This document shows, piece by piece, positions 28,791-38,525 of a stretch of 64,000 nt of DNA. The number at the start of each line of letters is the position of its first letter. The first letter of the stretch is position 1. Origin of the DNA: Terribium retamae (lineage in GTDB: Bacteria; Pseudomonadota; Alphaproteobacteria; Rhizobiales; Rhizobiaceae). The position numbers and the translations under genes were made by a program. Where the stretch lies: the NCBI RefSeq assembly GCF_022347545.1, contig NZ_JAKREW010000008.1:1-64000 (forward strand), read 5' to 3'. Under the pieces are notes generated by a model. That model ran no database searches, was not told the origin of the DNA, and saw only the letters and a list, made by a program, of their open reading frames with translations.

Positions 28791-30599
28791 TTAATTATCC
28801 CCCATCTTCAGCGCTTCGATGAAGGCCGCCTGCGGGATGTCGACCTTGCCGAATTGGCGCATGCGCTTCTTGCCTTCCTTCTGCTTGTCCAGCAGCTTGC
28901 GCTTGCGGGTGACGTCGCCGCCGTAGCACTTGGCGGTCACGTCCTTGCGCAGGGCAGAGATCGTCTCGCGCGCGATCACCTTGCCGCCGATGGCGGCCTG
29001 GATCGGGATCTTGAACATGTGCTGCGGGATCAGCTCCTTCAGCTTCTCGCACATGGCGCGGCCGCGCTTTTCGGCCGCCGTGCGGTGCACCAGCATGGAG
29101 AGCGCGTCGACCGGCTCCTCATTGACCAGGATCGACATCTTGACGAGGTCGCCTTCCTTGTAGTCGGTCAGATGATAGTCGAAGGAAGCGTAACCCTTGG
29201 AGATCGACTTCAGCCGGTCGTAGAAATCGAACACGACTTCGTTGAGCGGCAGTTCGTAGACCAGCATGGCGCGCTTGCCGACATAGGACAGGTCGACCTG
29301 GATACCGCGCCGGTCCTGGCACAGTTTCAGGATGCCGCCAAGATAGTCGTCCGGTGTCAGGATGGTGGCGCGGATCCACGGCTCCTCGATATGGGCGATC
29401 TTGACCACGTCGGGCATGTCGGCCGGATTGTGCAGTTCCTTCACCGTGCCGTCGGTCAGTGCCATGCGGTAGACGACTGAGGGGGCCGTGGCGATGAGGT
29501 CGAGGTCGAACTCGCGTTCCAGGCGCTCCTGGATGATCTCCAGGTGCAAAAGGCCGAGGAAGCCGCAGCGGAAGCCGAAGCCGAGCGCCGCTGACGTTTC
29601 CATTTCATAAGAGAAAGACGCGTCGTTGAGGCGCAGCTTGCCGACGGCGGCGCGCAGGTCCTCGAAATCGGCGGCATCGACCGGGAACAGGCCGCAGAAC
29701 ACCACCGGCTGTGCCGGCTTGAAGCCCGGCAGGGGGTCCGTGGTCGGGCGACGGTCTTCGGTGATGGTGTCGCCGACGCGGGTGTCGGCCACTTCCTTGA
29801 TCGAGGCGGTGATGAAGCCGAACTCGCCCGGGCCGATCTCGTCGGCCTGGATCATCTTCGGCGTGAAGAAGCCGGTGCGCTCGACCGGATATTTGGCGCC
29901 AGTGCCCATCATGCGGATGGTCTGGCCCTTCTTGAGCACGCCGTCGATGACGCGCACCAGCACGATGACGCCGAGATAGGCATCGTACCAGCTGTCGACC
30001 AGCATGGCCTTCAGCGGCTTGGCGGCATCGCCCTCGCGTGGCGGCGGCAGCTTGGTGACGATCGCTTCCAGCACTTCCTCGATGCCGATGCCGGTCTTGG
30101 CCGAAATCAGCACGGCGTCGGAGGCGTCGAGGCCGATCACTTCCTCGACCTGCTCCTTGATGCGGTCCGGCTCGGCTGCCGGCAGGTCGATCTTGTTCAG
30201 CACCACGACGATCTCGTGATTGGCATCGATGGCCTGGTAGACATTGGCCAACGTCTGCGCCTCGACGCCCTGCGAGGCGTCGACCACCAGCAGCGACCCT
30301 TCGCAGGCGCGCAGCGACCGCGACACCTCATAGGCGAAGTCGACATGGCCGGGCGTGTCGATGAGGTTGAGGACGTAGTCCTTGCCGTCCTTGGCCTTGT
30401 AGTTCAGGCGCACGGTCTGCGCCTTGATGGTGATGCCGCGCTCGCGCTCGATGTCCATGTTGTCGAGCACCTGCTCGGTCATCTCGCGCGCCTCCAGCGC
30501 GCCGGTCATCTGGATGAGGCGGTCGGCCAGCGTCGATTTGCCGTGGTCGATATGGGCCACGATCGAAAAATTGCGGATGTTGGAAATGGGCGTGCTCAT
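28791..30599 (-). CDS. lepA: Elongation factor 4 (LepA)
   Basis: A 602-residue translational GTPase with G1 [14 protein letters not shown]3 [15 protein letters not shown] and G4 NKIDLP, domain II, EF-G-like domains III and V, and the LepA-specific C-terminal domain ([20 protein letters not shown]). LepA back-translocates or remodels stalled ribosomes and helps initiation and assembly. ATG 30599 ([14 protein letters not shown]). It stands alone here; the AT-rich islet lies just downstream of its 3' end. Confidence 0.97.
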   Translation of the reverse strand: MSTPISNIRNFSIVAHIDHGKSTLADRLIQMTGALEAREMTEQVLDNMDIERERGITIKAQTVRLNYKAKDGKDYVLNLIDTPGHVDFAYEVSRSLRACEGSLLVVDASQGVEAQTLANVYQAIDANHEIVVVLNKIDLPAAEPDRIKEQVEEVIGLDASDAVLISAKTGIGIEEVLEAIVTKLPPPREGDAAKPLKAMLVDSWYDAYLGVIVLVRVIDGVLKKGQTIRMMGTGAKYPVERTGFFTPKMIQADEIGPGEFGFITASIKEVADTRVGDTITEDRRPTTDPLPGFKPAQPVVFCGLFPVDAADFEDLRAAVGKLRLNDASFSYEMETSAALGFGFRCGFLGLLHLEIIQERLEREFDLDLIATAPSVVYRMALTDGTVKELHNPADMPDVVKIAHIEEPWIRATILTPDDYLGGILKLCQDRRGIQVDLSYVGKRAMLVYELPLNEVVFDFYDRLKSISKGYASFDYHLTDYKEGDLVKMSILVNEEPVDALSMLVHRTAAEKRGRAMCEKLKELIPQHMFKIPIQAAIGGKVIARETISALRKDVTAKCYGGDVTRKRKLLDKQKEGKKRMRQFGKVDIPQAAFIEALKMGDN

Positions 30600-30747
30600 G
30601 GCGCGGCCTTTATCAGGGGCGGAATGCTCCGGCAAGCGGTGGCACGGCTGGGTTTGAGCGGAACCGTTAAATCTTTAGAGGTTGCGTTAGCCGGGCGTTG
30701 GAAAGCTGGATGTTATCGGTACTGCGTCGTTGCCCCAGGAAACAACC

Positions 30748-31779
30748 ATGTCCAAGCTCAGCCCGAAGTTCCTGAAATCGGAAAGCGGCTCGTTCATGCC
30801 AGCCTTCGCTCTGTCGATGCTGCCGCTGTTCGCGGTGCTTGGCATGTCGGTCGACTACACCTCCGGCGTCAACAGCAAGAACGAGATGCAGAACGCGCTG
30901 GATGCGGCGACACTTGCCATCACCACGCTGCCGATCACCACGACGCTTGGCGAGCGGCAGGAAAAGCTGCAGGCTTTCTACCTTGCCAACAGGGGCGACG
31001 GCGTTGCGACACTGACCGGCTATACGGTCGACAGCGACGGCACGGCGCACGCCAAGAGCAAGGCAAGCTACGACATGCCCACCAACTTCATGCGGCTTGC
31101 GACCATCGACAATGTCTCGATCACGGTGACCTCCGCCGCGACCAAGACCCCGGCGCTGGTGGAAGCGACCTTCAAGATCGACAAGGTGTCGGGCTACTGG
31201 AGCAAGAAGATGACGCTGTTCGGCACAGCCATCGGCCAGACCACGGAAAAGGCACTGATGCTGATCGACTACCAGTATAACAATGGCGGCGGCACCAAAG
31301 GTTATGGCACGACGATAGTCTATACGCCCGATAAATACGGTAAGTTGACGGTTGTGCGGCAGACCCAGACATGCGCCACCACCGCGCTGACTAGCCCACT
31401 CAAGATCGGCGCTTTCCAGGACGGCAACAAGCAGGTCGTTTGCACCATGACCCCAGCCAACAGCCCCGGCGCAATCATCGACGTCAAGACGATGGAAAAG
31501 CTTTATCTGGAGATGAAGGTGCCCTCCGGCACCCCCCAGACACTGAGATCGAATGACAAGACCACCTCCAACCGGCTCTATCTTGACGGCGTCGAGGTAG
31601 AAACCGGCCAGACGGTGGACATCTTCCGGGTCGTGCCCTGCGGCAAATCGAGTTCACAGGCCTGGGAAGATGGCGGCAATGCCGTTCCGGCGCCGGTCTC
31701 CAACGCCGACTTCTTCTACACGGTGAGCGGCAAATGCGAATATTCGCAGAAGCCGTCGACCACCGCGCTCACCGAATAA
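30748..31779 (+). CDS. TadE/TadG-like pilus-assembly protein, short form
   Basis: A 343-residue protein. The N-terminal SESGSFMPAFALSMLPLFAVLGMSVDYT is the membrane-anchored motif of Tad pilus pseudopilins and TadG proteins, followed by KNEMQNALDAATLAI, the usual TadG sequel. The remaining 250 residues are soluble and periplasmic with two to three Cys (QTCATT, VVCTM, VVPCGKSS), but no clear von Willebrand A domain, so it is shorter than full TadG. It stands alone without other tad genes. ATG 30748 has AGGA seven bases upstream; a strong terminator follows. Confidence 0.75.
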   Translation: MSKLSPKFLKSESGSFMPAFALSMLPLFAVLGMSVDYTSGVNSKNEMQNALDAATLAITTLPITTTLGERQEKLQAFYLANRGDGVATLTGYTVDSDGTAHAKSKASYDMPTNFMRLATIDNVSITVTSAATKTPALVEATFKIDKVSGYWSKKMTLFGTAIGQTTEKALMLIDYQYNNGGGTKGYGTTIVYTPDKYGKLTVVRQTQTCATTALTSPLKIGAFQDGNKQVVCTMTPANSPGAIIDVKTMEKLYLEMKVPSGTPQTLRSNDKTTSNRLYLDGVEVETGQTVDIFRVVPCGKSSSQAWEDGGNAVPAPVSNADFFYTVSGKCEYSQKPSTTALTE

Positions 31780-31807
31780 TCCCTGCCCAGTTTACTCTCG
31801 TCTGCTC

Positions 31808-31844
31808 GACCCGCCCGGCTCTCGCCGCGGCGGGTTCTTTTTAT
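31808..31844 (+). terminator. Intrinsic terminator after the TadG-like gene
   Basis: A stem ACCCGCC (31809-31815) pairs with GGCGGGT (31829-31835), strengthened by internal CGG/CCG pairing, followed by TCTTTTTAT. It starts 28 bases after the stop codon. Confidence 0.8.
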
Positions 31845-31941
31845 CGCGGGATCACGAAGCGGTGATCGGGCGTAACGCGCACCCGTCCAGCCACGAATGC
31901 CCGGGATGAAGCCGCCTGGCGGCTGCCAACGGGAGCGTGCA

Positions 31942-32637
31942 ATGCGATCGAAGTTCATGGTTGTAAAAGGTGTGGCCGCCGGCGCCGTGCTGATGGCCGG
32001 CGTGGCGGCAGCGGCGGCGGAACCGCTGACGGTGGTCGAACTCTTCACCAGCCAGGGCTGCTCTTCCTGCCCGCCCGCCAACGCCAATCTGATCAAGGTG
32101 AAGGATCGGCCGGGCGTGCTGGCACTCTCCTTCGCCGTCACCTACTGGGACTATCTCGGTTGGAAGGATACCTTCGGCAGGCCGGAATTCACCCAGCGCC
32201 AGGTGACCTATGAACCGGCGCTCGGCCGCAGCGGTCCCTTCACGCCGCAAATCGTCGTCAACGGCCGCGCCGACACCGTCGGCAATCGCCTTTCGGACAT
32301 CGAAACGCTGATCGGCGAGGACAAGCCCTCGAACGGCCCGACCCTATCGCTGACCGACAGCAAGGCGGCCATCGGCTCCGGCACGGCACCTGCCGGCGGC
32401 GCCGATGTCTGGCTGGTGCATTACAGACCGGGTGTCGTGGACGTGCCTGTCGGGCGCGGCGAAAACAGCGGCCACACGCTGCCGCACGCCAACGTCGTTC
32501 ACGCGCTGACCCGGCTCGGCAGCTGGACCGGCGAAGCAGCGACGCTACCGCTGCCGAAGGCCGATGACGGCCTCGCCACAGCGGTTCTGGTGCAGGCCCC
32601 ACGTGGCGGGCCAATCCTGGCGGCCGCCATCAACTAG
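31942..32637 (+). CDS. DUF1223 thioredoxin-like exported protein
   Basis: A 231-residue protein with a signal peptide (VVKGVAAGAVLMAGVAAAAA, cleavage near residue 24) and a thioredoxin-like domain holding ELFTSQGCSSCPPANA, the C-x2-C motif of DUF1223. Conserved family segments follow: FAVTYWDYLGWKDTFG and FTPQIVVNGR. The family is periplasmic and presumed redox-active, but no function is established. ATG 31942 has GGGAG upstream. It sits before the Met-rich protein and MsrA genes, so a periplasmic redox neighbourhood is apparent. Confidence 0.88.
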   Translation: MRSKFMVVKGVAAGAVLMAGVAAAAAEPLTVVELFTSQGCSSCPPANANLIKVKDRPGVLALSFAVTYWDYLGWKDTFGRPEFTQRQVTYEPALGRSGPFTPQIVVNGRADTVGNRLSDIETLIGEDKPSNGPTLSLTDSKAAIGSGTAPAGGADVWLVHYRPGVVDVPVGRGENSGHTLPHANVVHALTRLGSWTGEAATLPLPKADDGLATAVLVQAPRGGPILAAAIN

Positions 32638-32735
32638 CTGTAGCGGACCCAGGCCGCTCGAATTGCACGGTCAACAGAGGCCGCGCACAACCGGCGCAGT
32701 CGGATGCGCCACCAAACCTCCAAGGAGAGAACAGC

Positions 32736-32984
32736 ATGAACCGTCCAATCAGCCTCAAAGCGCTGGCTTTCGCCCTTACCGCGACCGCTTTTGCTGCCAC
32801 TGGTGCTTATGCCGAAGACGCCATGAAGCCGGCTGACGCGATGAAACCCGTCGAAGCCATGAAGCCTGCGGACGCCATGAAACCCGCCGATGCCATGAAG
32901 CCCGCCGATGCCATGAAGCCCGCCGACGCCATGAAGCCCGCCGACGCCATGAAACCCGCCGATGCGATGAAACCTGCGCAGTAA
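32736..32984 (+). CDS. Exported methionine-rich repeat protein (AMKPAD repeats)
   Basis: An 82-residue protein: signal peptide 1-26 (ending FAATGAYA), then a mature part made almost only of nine hexapeptide repeats of the form D/E-A-M-K-P-A/V, giving nine Met, nine Lys and nine Pro in 56 residues and no other fold. It resembles the MXKDX-repeat family and MrpX of Azospira, a periplasmic methionine-rich peptide that scavenges hypochlorite and is recycled by a methionine sulfoxide reductase. AAGGAGAG precedes ATG 32736. An exported MsrA follows 103 bases later, which supports a sacrificial-methionine role; that role here is inference. Confidence 0.88.
   Translation: MNRPISLKALAFALTATAFAATGAYAEDAMKPADAMKPVEAMKPADAMKPADAMKPADAMKPADAMKPADAMKPADAMKPAQ
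32817..32978 (+). repeat. Nine 18-bp coding repeats of the Met-rich protein
   Basis: Nine tandem units, consensus GACGCCATGAAGCCCGCC. Units 4-8 are nearly identical in DNA, so recent copy-number change by slippage or recombination is likely. The repeat also leaves long open frames on the other strand and frames, which are artefacts. Confidence 0.95.
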
Positions 32985-33087
32985 AACCTGAATCCGGAAG
33001 GCGGTGCACGGGATCGTGAAATCCATTCGATCGCGATCGTCGTATAGTGCGTGCATCGCCGCCGGCCCTTTGAAAAGGAGTTCCTGC

Positions 33088-33831
33088 ATGATCCGAAACC
33101 GTAACTCAAAGGCGGCAAGGCCGTGGAAAGCTTTGGGCTTGTCCGCCCTGGCCGGTCTCGCACTGGCTGCGACCGCGCTCACTTTCCTGCAGGCGCCGAC
33201 ACAGGCAGCCGAAGAGGCGGTGAACATCCCGCCACCGGCGATTGACGAAAAGCCGGCTGCCGGGTTGCAGAAGGCGGTGTTCGCCGGCGGCTGCTTCTGG
33301 GGCGTGCAGGGCGTGTTCCAGCACGTCAAGGGCGTGACGAAAGCCGCTTCCGGCTATGCCGGAGGTGCCGCCGATACGGCCGACTATGAGCGCGTCGGCT
33401 CAGGCAACACCGGTCATGCCGAGTCGGTCGAGGTCACATACGACCCCGCCAAGGTCAGCTATGGCAAACTCTTGCAGGTTTATTTTTCGGTGGCGCACAA
33501 CCCGACCCAGTTGAACTATCAGGGCCCCGACTACGGCACGCAGTACCGGTCAACGGTATTCGCAGCCAATGCCGAGCAGCAGAAGATCGCCAACGACTAT
33601 ATTGCCCAGCTCGATGCCGTGAAGGCGTTTCCCAAAAAGATCGTGACGACGCTGGAAACCGGCAAGGCATTTTATCCGGCCGAGGACTATCATCAGGATT
33701 TCCTCGAGCGGAACCCGACCTATCCCTATATCGTCTACAACGACCTGCCGAAGATCGAGAATTTGAAGGCGATGTTCCCGGATCTCTATTCGGACAAGCC
33801 CGTTCTGGTCATGGCCAGCCCGAAGAGCTGA
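33088..33831 (+). CDS. msrA: Peptide-methionine (S)-S-oxide reductase MsrA, exported
   Basis: A 247-residue MsrA with a hydrophobic N-terminal signal sequence (about residues 12-41, ALGLSALAGLALAATALTFL) ahead of the catalytic domain, whose active-site motif AGGCFWGVQ holds Cys69. No other Cys occurs in the protein, so there is no resolving Cys; it must use an external thiol partner or sulfenate chemistry. Further family segments are GHAESVEVTYDP, GPDYGTQYRS and AEDYHQDFLERNP. AAAAGGAG lies seven bases before ATG 33088. It probably reduces Met-(S)-sulfoxide in the periplasm and its neighbour, the Met-rich protein, is the obvious substrate. Confidence 0.95.
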   Translation: MIRNRNSKAARPWKALGLSALAGLALAATALTFLQAPTQAAEEAVNIPPPAIDEKPAAGLQKAVFAGGCFWGVQGVFQHVKGVTKAASGYAGGAADTADYERVGSGNTGHAESVEVTYDPAKVSYGKLLQVYFSVAHNPTQLNYQGPDYGTQYRSTVFAANAEQQKIANDYIAQLDAVKAFPKKIVTTLETGKAFYPAEDYHQDFLERNPTYPYIVYNDLPKIENLKAMFPDLYSDKPVLVMASPKS

Positions 33832-33853
33832 CGAGCTGAACGCTGCCAAAATC

Positions 33854-33888
33854 AAACCGCGCCGCTTTTCGCCGGCGCGGTTTTTTTT
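33854..33888. terminator. Strong intrinsic terminator after msrA
   Basis: A perfect 11-base-pair stem AAACCGCGCCG/CGGCGCGGTTT with an eight-base loop and eight T on the plus strand. The A-rich left side gives a weaker T tract on the minus strand, so it can also end the convergent PepSY gene. Confidence 0.9.
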
Positions 33889-33903
33889 GATAGGAACGAG
33901 CCT

Positions 33904-34167
33904 TTACTGCAGGTTCATCGGTGTCGCAGTGACCGGGTCGTATTTGATCTCGACCTTCGCATCATCCTTGGTGAAATAAGTGACCTCGTAGCCCTTCTCG
34001 TCCCACTCCACATCCTTGATGTAGGAGAAGTCCGGCCGCTTCTCGACCGTGGCGATGATCTCCGACAGCTTCTTGGCATTCGGCGGCGGCACGTCGCGGG
34101 CCTGAGCATTCGCCGACACCGCGACAGCAATCAAGGCAACGGCCGAAAGAGCTGTGATGACACGCAT
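33904..34167 (-). CDS. Small exported PepSY-domain protein
   Basis: An 87-residue protein: signal peptide MRVITALSAVALIAVAVSANA (1-21), then a single PepSY domain with LSEIIATVEKRPDF, IKDVEWDEKGYEVTYF and VEIKYDPVTATP. PepSY proteins are periplasmic, often inhibitory or binding modules; this one has no partner gene nearby. ATG 34167 has GGAGGG seven bases upstream. The open frame further upstream is non-coding. Confidence 0.85.
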   Translation of the reverse strand: MRVITALSAVALIAVAVSANAQARDVPPPNAKKLSEIIATVEKRPDFSYIKDVEWDEKGYEVTYFTKDDAKVEIKYDPVTATPMNLQ

Positions 34168-34455
34168 TTGATCCCTCCGAGACTGACGCGCGACGCGCGT
34201 TTCAATATGCCCAAACGCCCTTTGCATAACTCACGGCATTGGCGATCGTTCCGCAAGCGCTGAAGAGACCGCCCAGTGAATTTTTGACATCGCAGAGCGG
34301 TCGACCGGCGGCTTCCCCGCGATTGGGAAGCTGCCCCCGTTCCTAACCACATGGCCAGTGGTGGCGAGATATGTCAGCAGGCGCCTTGATTTCGGGTTGC
34401 AGGAACCAACATTCAGGCGCACAACGCAAATCCTTTCCAATCAGACCTTTTCATC

Positions 34456-35378
<923 letters not shown>

Positions 35379-35382
<4 letters not shown>

Positions 35383-36143
35383 ACTACCGCGCCGTCTGGG
35401 CAATCTACAAGGTAGAGATGGCGCGCACGCTGCGCACCATCATGCAAAGCGTGATTTCGCCGGTCATTTCCACCTCGCTCTATTTCGTGGTGTTCGGCGC
35501 GGCGATCGGTTCGCGCATCACCGAGGTCAACGGCGTGAGCTACGGCGCTTTCATCGTGCCGGGGCTGATCATGCTGACGCTGCTCACGCAGTCGATCTCC
35601 AACGCCTCCTTCGGCATCTATTTTCCGAAGTTCGTCGGGACCATCTTCGAGATCCTGTCGGCGCCGATCTCCTATCTGGAGGTCGTCATCGCCTATGTCG
35701 GGGCGGCCGCCACAAAGTCCATCGGCATCGGCCTCATCATATTGGCCACGGCCTCGATGTTCGTCGAGCTCGACATCCAGCATCCATTCTGGATGCTTGC
35801 CTTCCTGGTGCTCACCGCCGTCACATTCAGTTTGTTCGGTTTCATCATCGGCATCTGGGCCGGCAGCTTCGAACAGCTGCAGCTCGTGCCGCTGCTGGTG
35901 GTCACGCCCCTCACCTTCCTGGGCGGCTCATTCTATTCCATCGACATGCTTCCCCCGGAATGGCGCACGATCTCATTGTTCAATCCGGTAGTCTATCTGG
36001 TCAGCGGCTTTCGCTGGGCCTTCTTCAATGGCGAGCCCGATGTGCCGGTGGAGATCAGCCTCGCCATCACGCTGGGTTTCCTGGCGTTGTGCATCGGTAT
36101 CGTCGGCTGGATCTTCAAGACCGGCTACCGGCTACGGACGTAG
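35379..36143 (+). CDS. ABC-2 type permease (YadH-like)
   Basis: A 254-residue membrane protein with about six helices and the ABC-2 family topology: [20 protein letters not shown] near residue 25, [20 protein letters not shown], and the late [20 protein letters not shown] loop before the last helices. It pairs with the overlapping ATPase gene. Enterobacterial YadH and NodJ-type exporters share this layout, but this pair is not next to nod genes. Confidence 0.92.
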
Positions 36144-36162
36144 CTCTCCCTGACCTTCGAGG

Positions 36163-37203
36163 TCAGATCGCTTTCAGCAATCTCAGCAAGGCCAGCATCC
36201 CGCTGGCGGTGCCGCGCCTGAACGCGATGTAGGCCGGCTCTTCCACGCCGTGGAAACGGCGCTTGAAGGCAGCCTGGCCCTGCAGGTTGAAGCGGTGGCG
36301 GTTGACCAGCTTGGAATCGAACGCCCGGCTGAACGCGCCGCGCCAGAACGCGCTTTCGGGAAAGCCGCTCGGCGCCATGTCGGCCAGCGGCGACAGGCCC
36401 AGCGTCACCGAAGAAAGGCCTTCCTTGCGGAACTGATCGACCGCGAACTTCGTCAGGCCGATCTCGGCGTGCGGCGTGGCGCCTGCCAGCTTGCGCTTGA
36501 AGGCGGTGGTGTAGCCGGTGACCTTGCCGCCCTTGGAGATCGGATCGAAGTCGAGCACCGCAGTCAGCTTGCCGTCCGGGTCGAGCAGCACGAAACGGCG
36601 CATGCCGGGGCCGGGCAGGATCGGAAACGGGCGGTTGAGGAACGCCATTTCGCGCCGCGCGACGATACGCCCAGCCCGCCATTCGTCGGACAGACGCCGC
36701 ACATCATCCGCGTCGACCAGATTGTCCGTGTCCTCGGCCAGCGTGAAACCTTTCTTGATCAGCCAGCGCTCCGAATAACGCACGGTCTCGTTGGGCTTGC
36801 CGGAGAAGTCATGCGCCGGCAGCGGCAGACGCGTGTCGTAGCCGATGCGGCTCACCTGATAACCGAGGCCCGACAGGATTTTCGCCGTTGCCTCACCGAT
36901 CTGAACGAACCAGGGCGAATCGGCGACCTCGACGAAGCGGCAAATCAGCGCGCTGCGATCGGCATCGCCGACGACCGGATCGGCCAGAGCATAGTGCCGG
37001 CCCATCATGGTCTGGAAAGCGACATAGCCGTTTTCGTCACCGAAATAAGAAAGAAGCGGCTGCGTGGCGGTGGAATAGGCAAGCGAGAAATCGCCGTGCT
37101 GGGCGAGCATTTCCAACCGCTTGGCAAGCGACAGGTTCGCGCGCGGAACAGCGGGAGCGCGATTGTCGAGGAAGCGGTCTATGCTCTTGCGGAGCGAGCC
37201 CAT
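36163..37203 (-). CDS. DUF2156 (phosphatidylglycerol lysyltransferase C-terminal domain) protein
   Basis: A 346-residue soluble protein that corresponds to the C-terminal GNAT-like catalytic domain of MprF/LPG synthases without the membrane flippase part. Visible are LAQHGDFSLAYSTATQPLLS near the start, GYVAFQTMMGRHYALADPV, and the late LGLSPLADMA segment. Stand-alone forms may aminoacylate lipids or other acceptors; substrate unknown. ATG 37203. It converges with the ABC-2 permease gene and is divergent from the flavin monooxygenase gene. Confidence 0.85.
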   Translation of the reverse strand: MGSLRKSIDRFLDNRAPAVPRANLSLAKRLEMLAQHGDFSLAYSTATQPLLSYFGDENGYVAFQTMMGRHYALADPVVGDADRSALICRFVEVADSPWFVQIGEATAKILSGLGYQVSRIGYDTRLPLPAHDFSGKPNETVRYSERWLIKKGFTLAEDTDNLVDADDVRRLSDEWRAGRIVARREMAFLNRPFPILPGPGMRRFVLLDPDGKLTAVLDFDPISKGGKVTGYTTAFKRKLAGATPHAEIGLTKFAVDQFRKEGLSSVTLGLSPLADMAPSGFPESAFWRGAFSRAFDSKLVNRHRFNLQGQAAFKRRFHGVEEPAYIAFRRGTASGMLALLRLLKAI

Positions 37204-37362
37204 GAATTACGCCCAGATGATAACCCGAAAGACAGCCCATCAATCCGGTTCCCGAATCAACAAGCCGCTGCCACCCCTCAGCCCTCTCTTGCCATATCGC
37301 GGTTCGTGCCACATAGCGCAATCAGAATGGACGGGGGTGTCGCGAAAGGATTTGGTGGAAAT

Positions 37363-38493
37363 ATGACCGAACCGATCGAAGAGGTGATCGTGATTGGCGC
37401 GGGCGCGGCCGGATTGGCTGCGGCGGATGCGCTGGCTCGGCATGGCATCAAGGCCAGCGTGTTCGAAAAGGAAGCCCACGTCGCCGAACCGTGGCGGCAA
37501 CGTCACGAAAGGCTGGCGCTCAACACACATCGCGACATGTCCTACCTGCCCGGCCTGCCCTACCCGAAAGGCGTTCCCGCCTTTCCTCCCAAGGCGGCTG
37601 TCGTTTCCTATCTGGAGACCTTCGCCGAACAACGCGGCATTGCGATCGAATTCGACACCGAAGTCGAGCGCGTCACCCGCGAGGGCAATCAATGGGTCGC
37701 TCACACCAACAAAGGCAGCCGCCGCGCCAGGAACATCATCATAGCCACCGGTCACGACAAGATACCCTGGATGCCGGATTGGCCGGGCGCATCGGAGTAC
37801 AAAGGACACCTGATCCATGCTGCTCGGTTCGGCAGCCCGAAGGATTATGAAGGCAAGAGCGTGCTGGTGATCGGCGCCGGCAATTCCGGCTTCGATGCGT
37901 TGAACTATCTGGTCGGCGCCAAGACGGCCATGATCTATCTGGCCGCCCGTGCCGGCCCGTCCATCCTGCCCAAGCGCATCGGAAAGATCGCGGTGCAGCG
38001 TTTTTCCAGGGTTACCAACGCATTGCCGGTCCCGGTCGGTAATTTCACAGTGGCGCTGGTGCAGCGCCTGCTATTCGGCGATTTGCGCAAACTCGGCTTC
38101 GCCCCGGTCAAAAAAGGCGGCATCAGCCGGCTGAAGGAGGACCACGTCGCGATTGCCGCCGACGATGGCGCGATCGCAGCCATCAAGGCTGGCCGCATCA
38201 AGGTCGTGCCATCGGTGACGGGCTTCACCACCGACCATGTAGTGCTGGCCGACGGCTCAACCGTCACAGCCGACGTCGTCATCGCCGCCACAGGTTACCG
38301 AACCGGACTGGACACGATGTTCGCCGGCCTCGACGTGGTGGACGGCAAGGGCATGCCCAAAACCCATGGTGACCAGCCGAGCAGCCCGGCCGGCCTCTGG
38401 TTCATCTCGATGCAGCCCAGCATCGTCGGCCACTTCTACGCCGCCGGGCAGGAGGCAAGGGCCATAGCAGCGAAGATTGCCGGGCAGCGCTAG
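37363..38493 (+). CDS. Flavin-containing monooxygenase-like NAD(P)H oxidoreductase
   Basis: A 376-residue flavoprotein: FAD dinucleotide motif VIGAGAAGLAAADAL near residue 10, NADPH motif LVIGAGNSGFDALNY near 168 and the late ATGYRTGLD motif typical of flavin monooxygenases and related indole-3-pyruvate (YUC-like) or Baeyer-Villiger enzymes. The full FMO fingerprint is not obvious, so the substrate is open. ATG 37363 (MTEPIEEVIVIG) has GGTGGAA upstream; a much longer open frame covering the neighbouring minus-strand gene is a shadow. Confidence 0.88.
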   Translation: MTEPIEEVIVIGAGAAGLAAADALARHGIKASVFEKEAHVAEPWRQRHERLALNTHRDMSYLPGLPYPKGVPAFPPKAAVVSYLETFAEQRGIAIEFDTEVERVTREGNQWVAHTNKGSRRARNIIIATGHDKIPWMPDWPGASEYKGHLIHAARFGSPKDYEGKSVLVIGAGNSGFDALNYLVGAKTAMIYLAARAGPSILPKRIGKIAVQRFSRVTNALPVPVGNFTVALVQRLLFGDLRKLGFAPVKKGGISRLKEDHVAIAADDGAIAAIKAGRIKVVPSVTGFTTDHVVLADGSTVTADVVIAATGYRTGLDTMFAGLDVVDGKGMPKTHGDQPSSPAGLWFISMQPSIVGHFYAAGQEARAIAAKIAGQR

Positions 38494-38525
38494 ACCTGCC
38501 GGGCAATCCACATTGCTGAACGACC

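Noticed and set aside
32634-33329. Long minus-strand ORFs across the Met-rich repeat (GGLHGVGG-type repeats)
   Set aside because: They are the antisense reading of the 18-bp repeats, which leave all frames open; no start signals or conserved features.
36250-37362. N-terminal extension of the flavin monooxygenase frame
   Set aside because: It is antisense to the DUF2156 gene, which has clear family features; the real start is at 37363.
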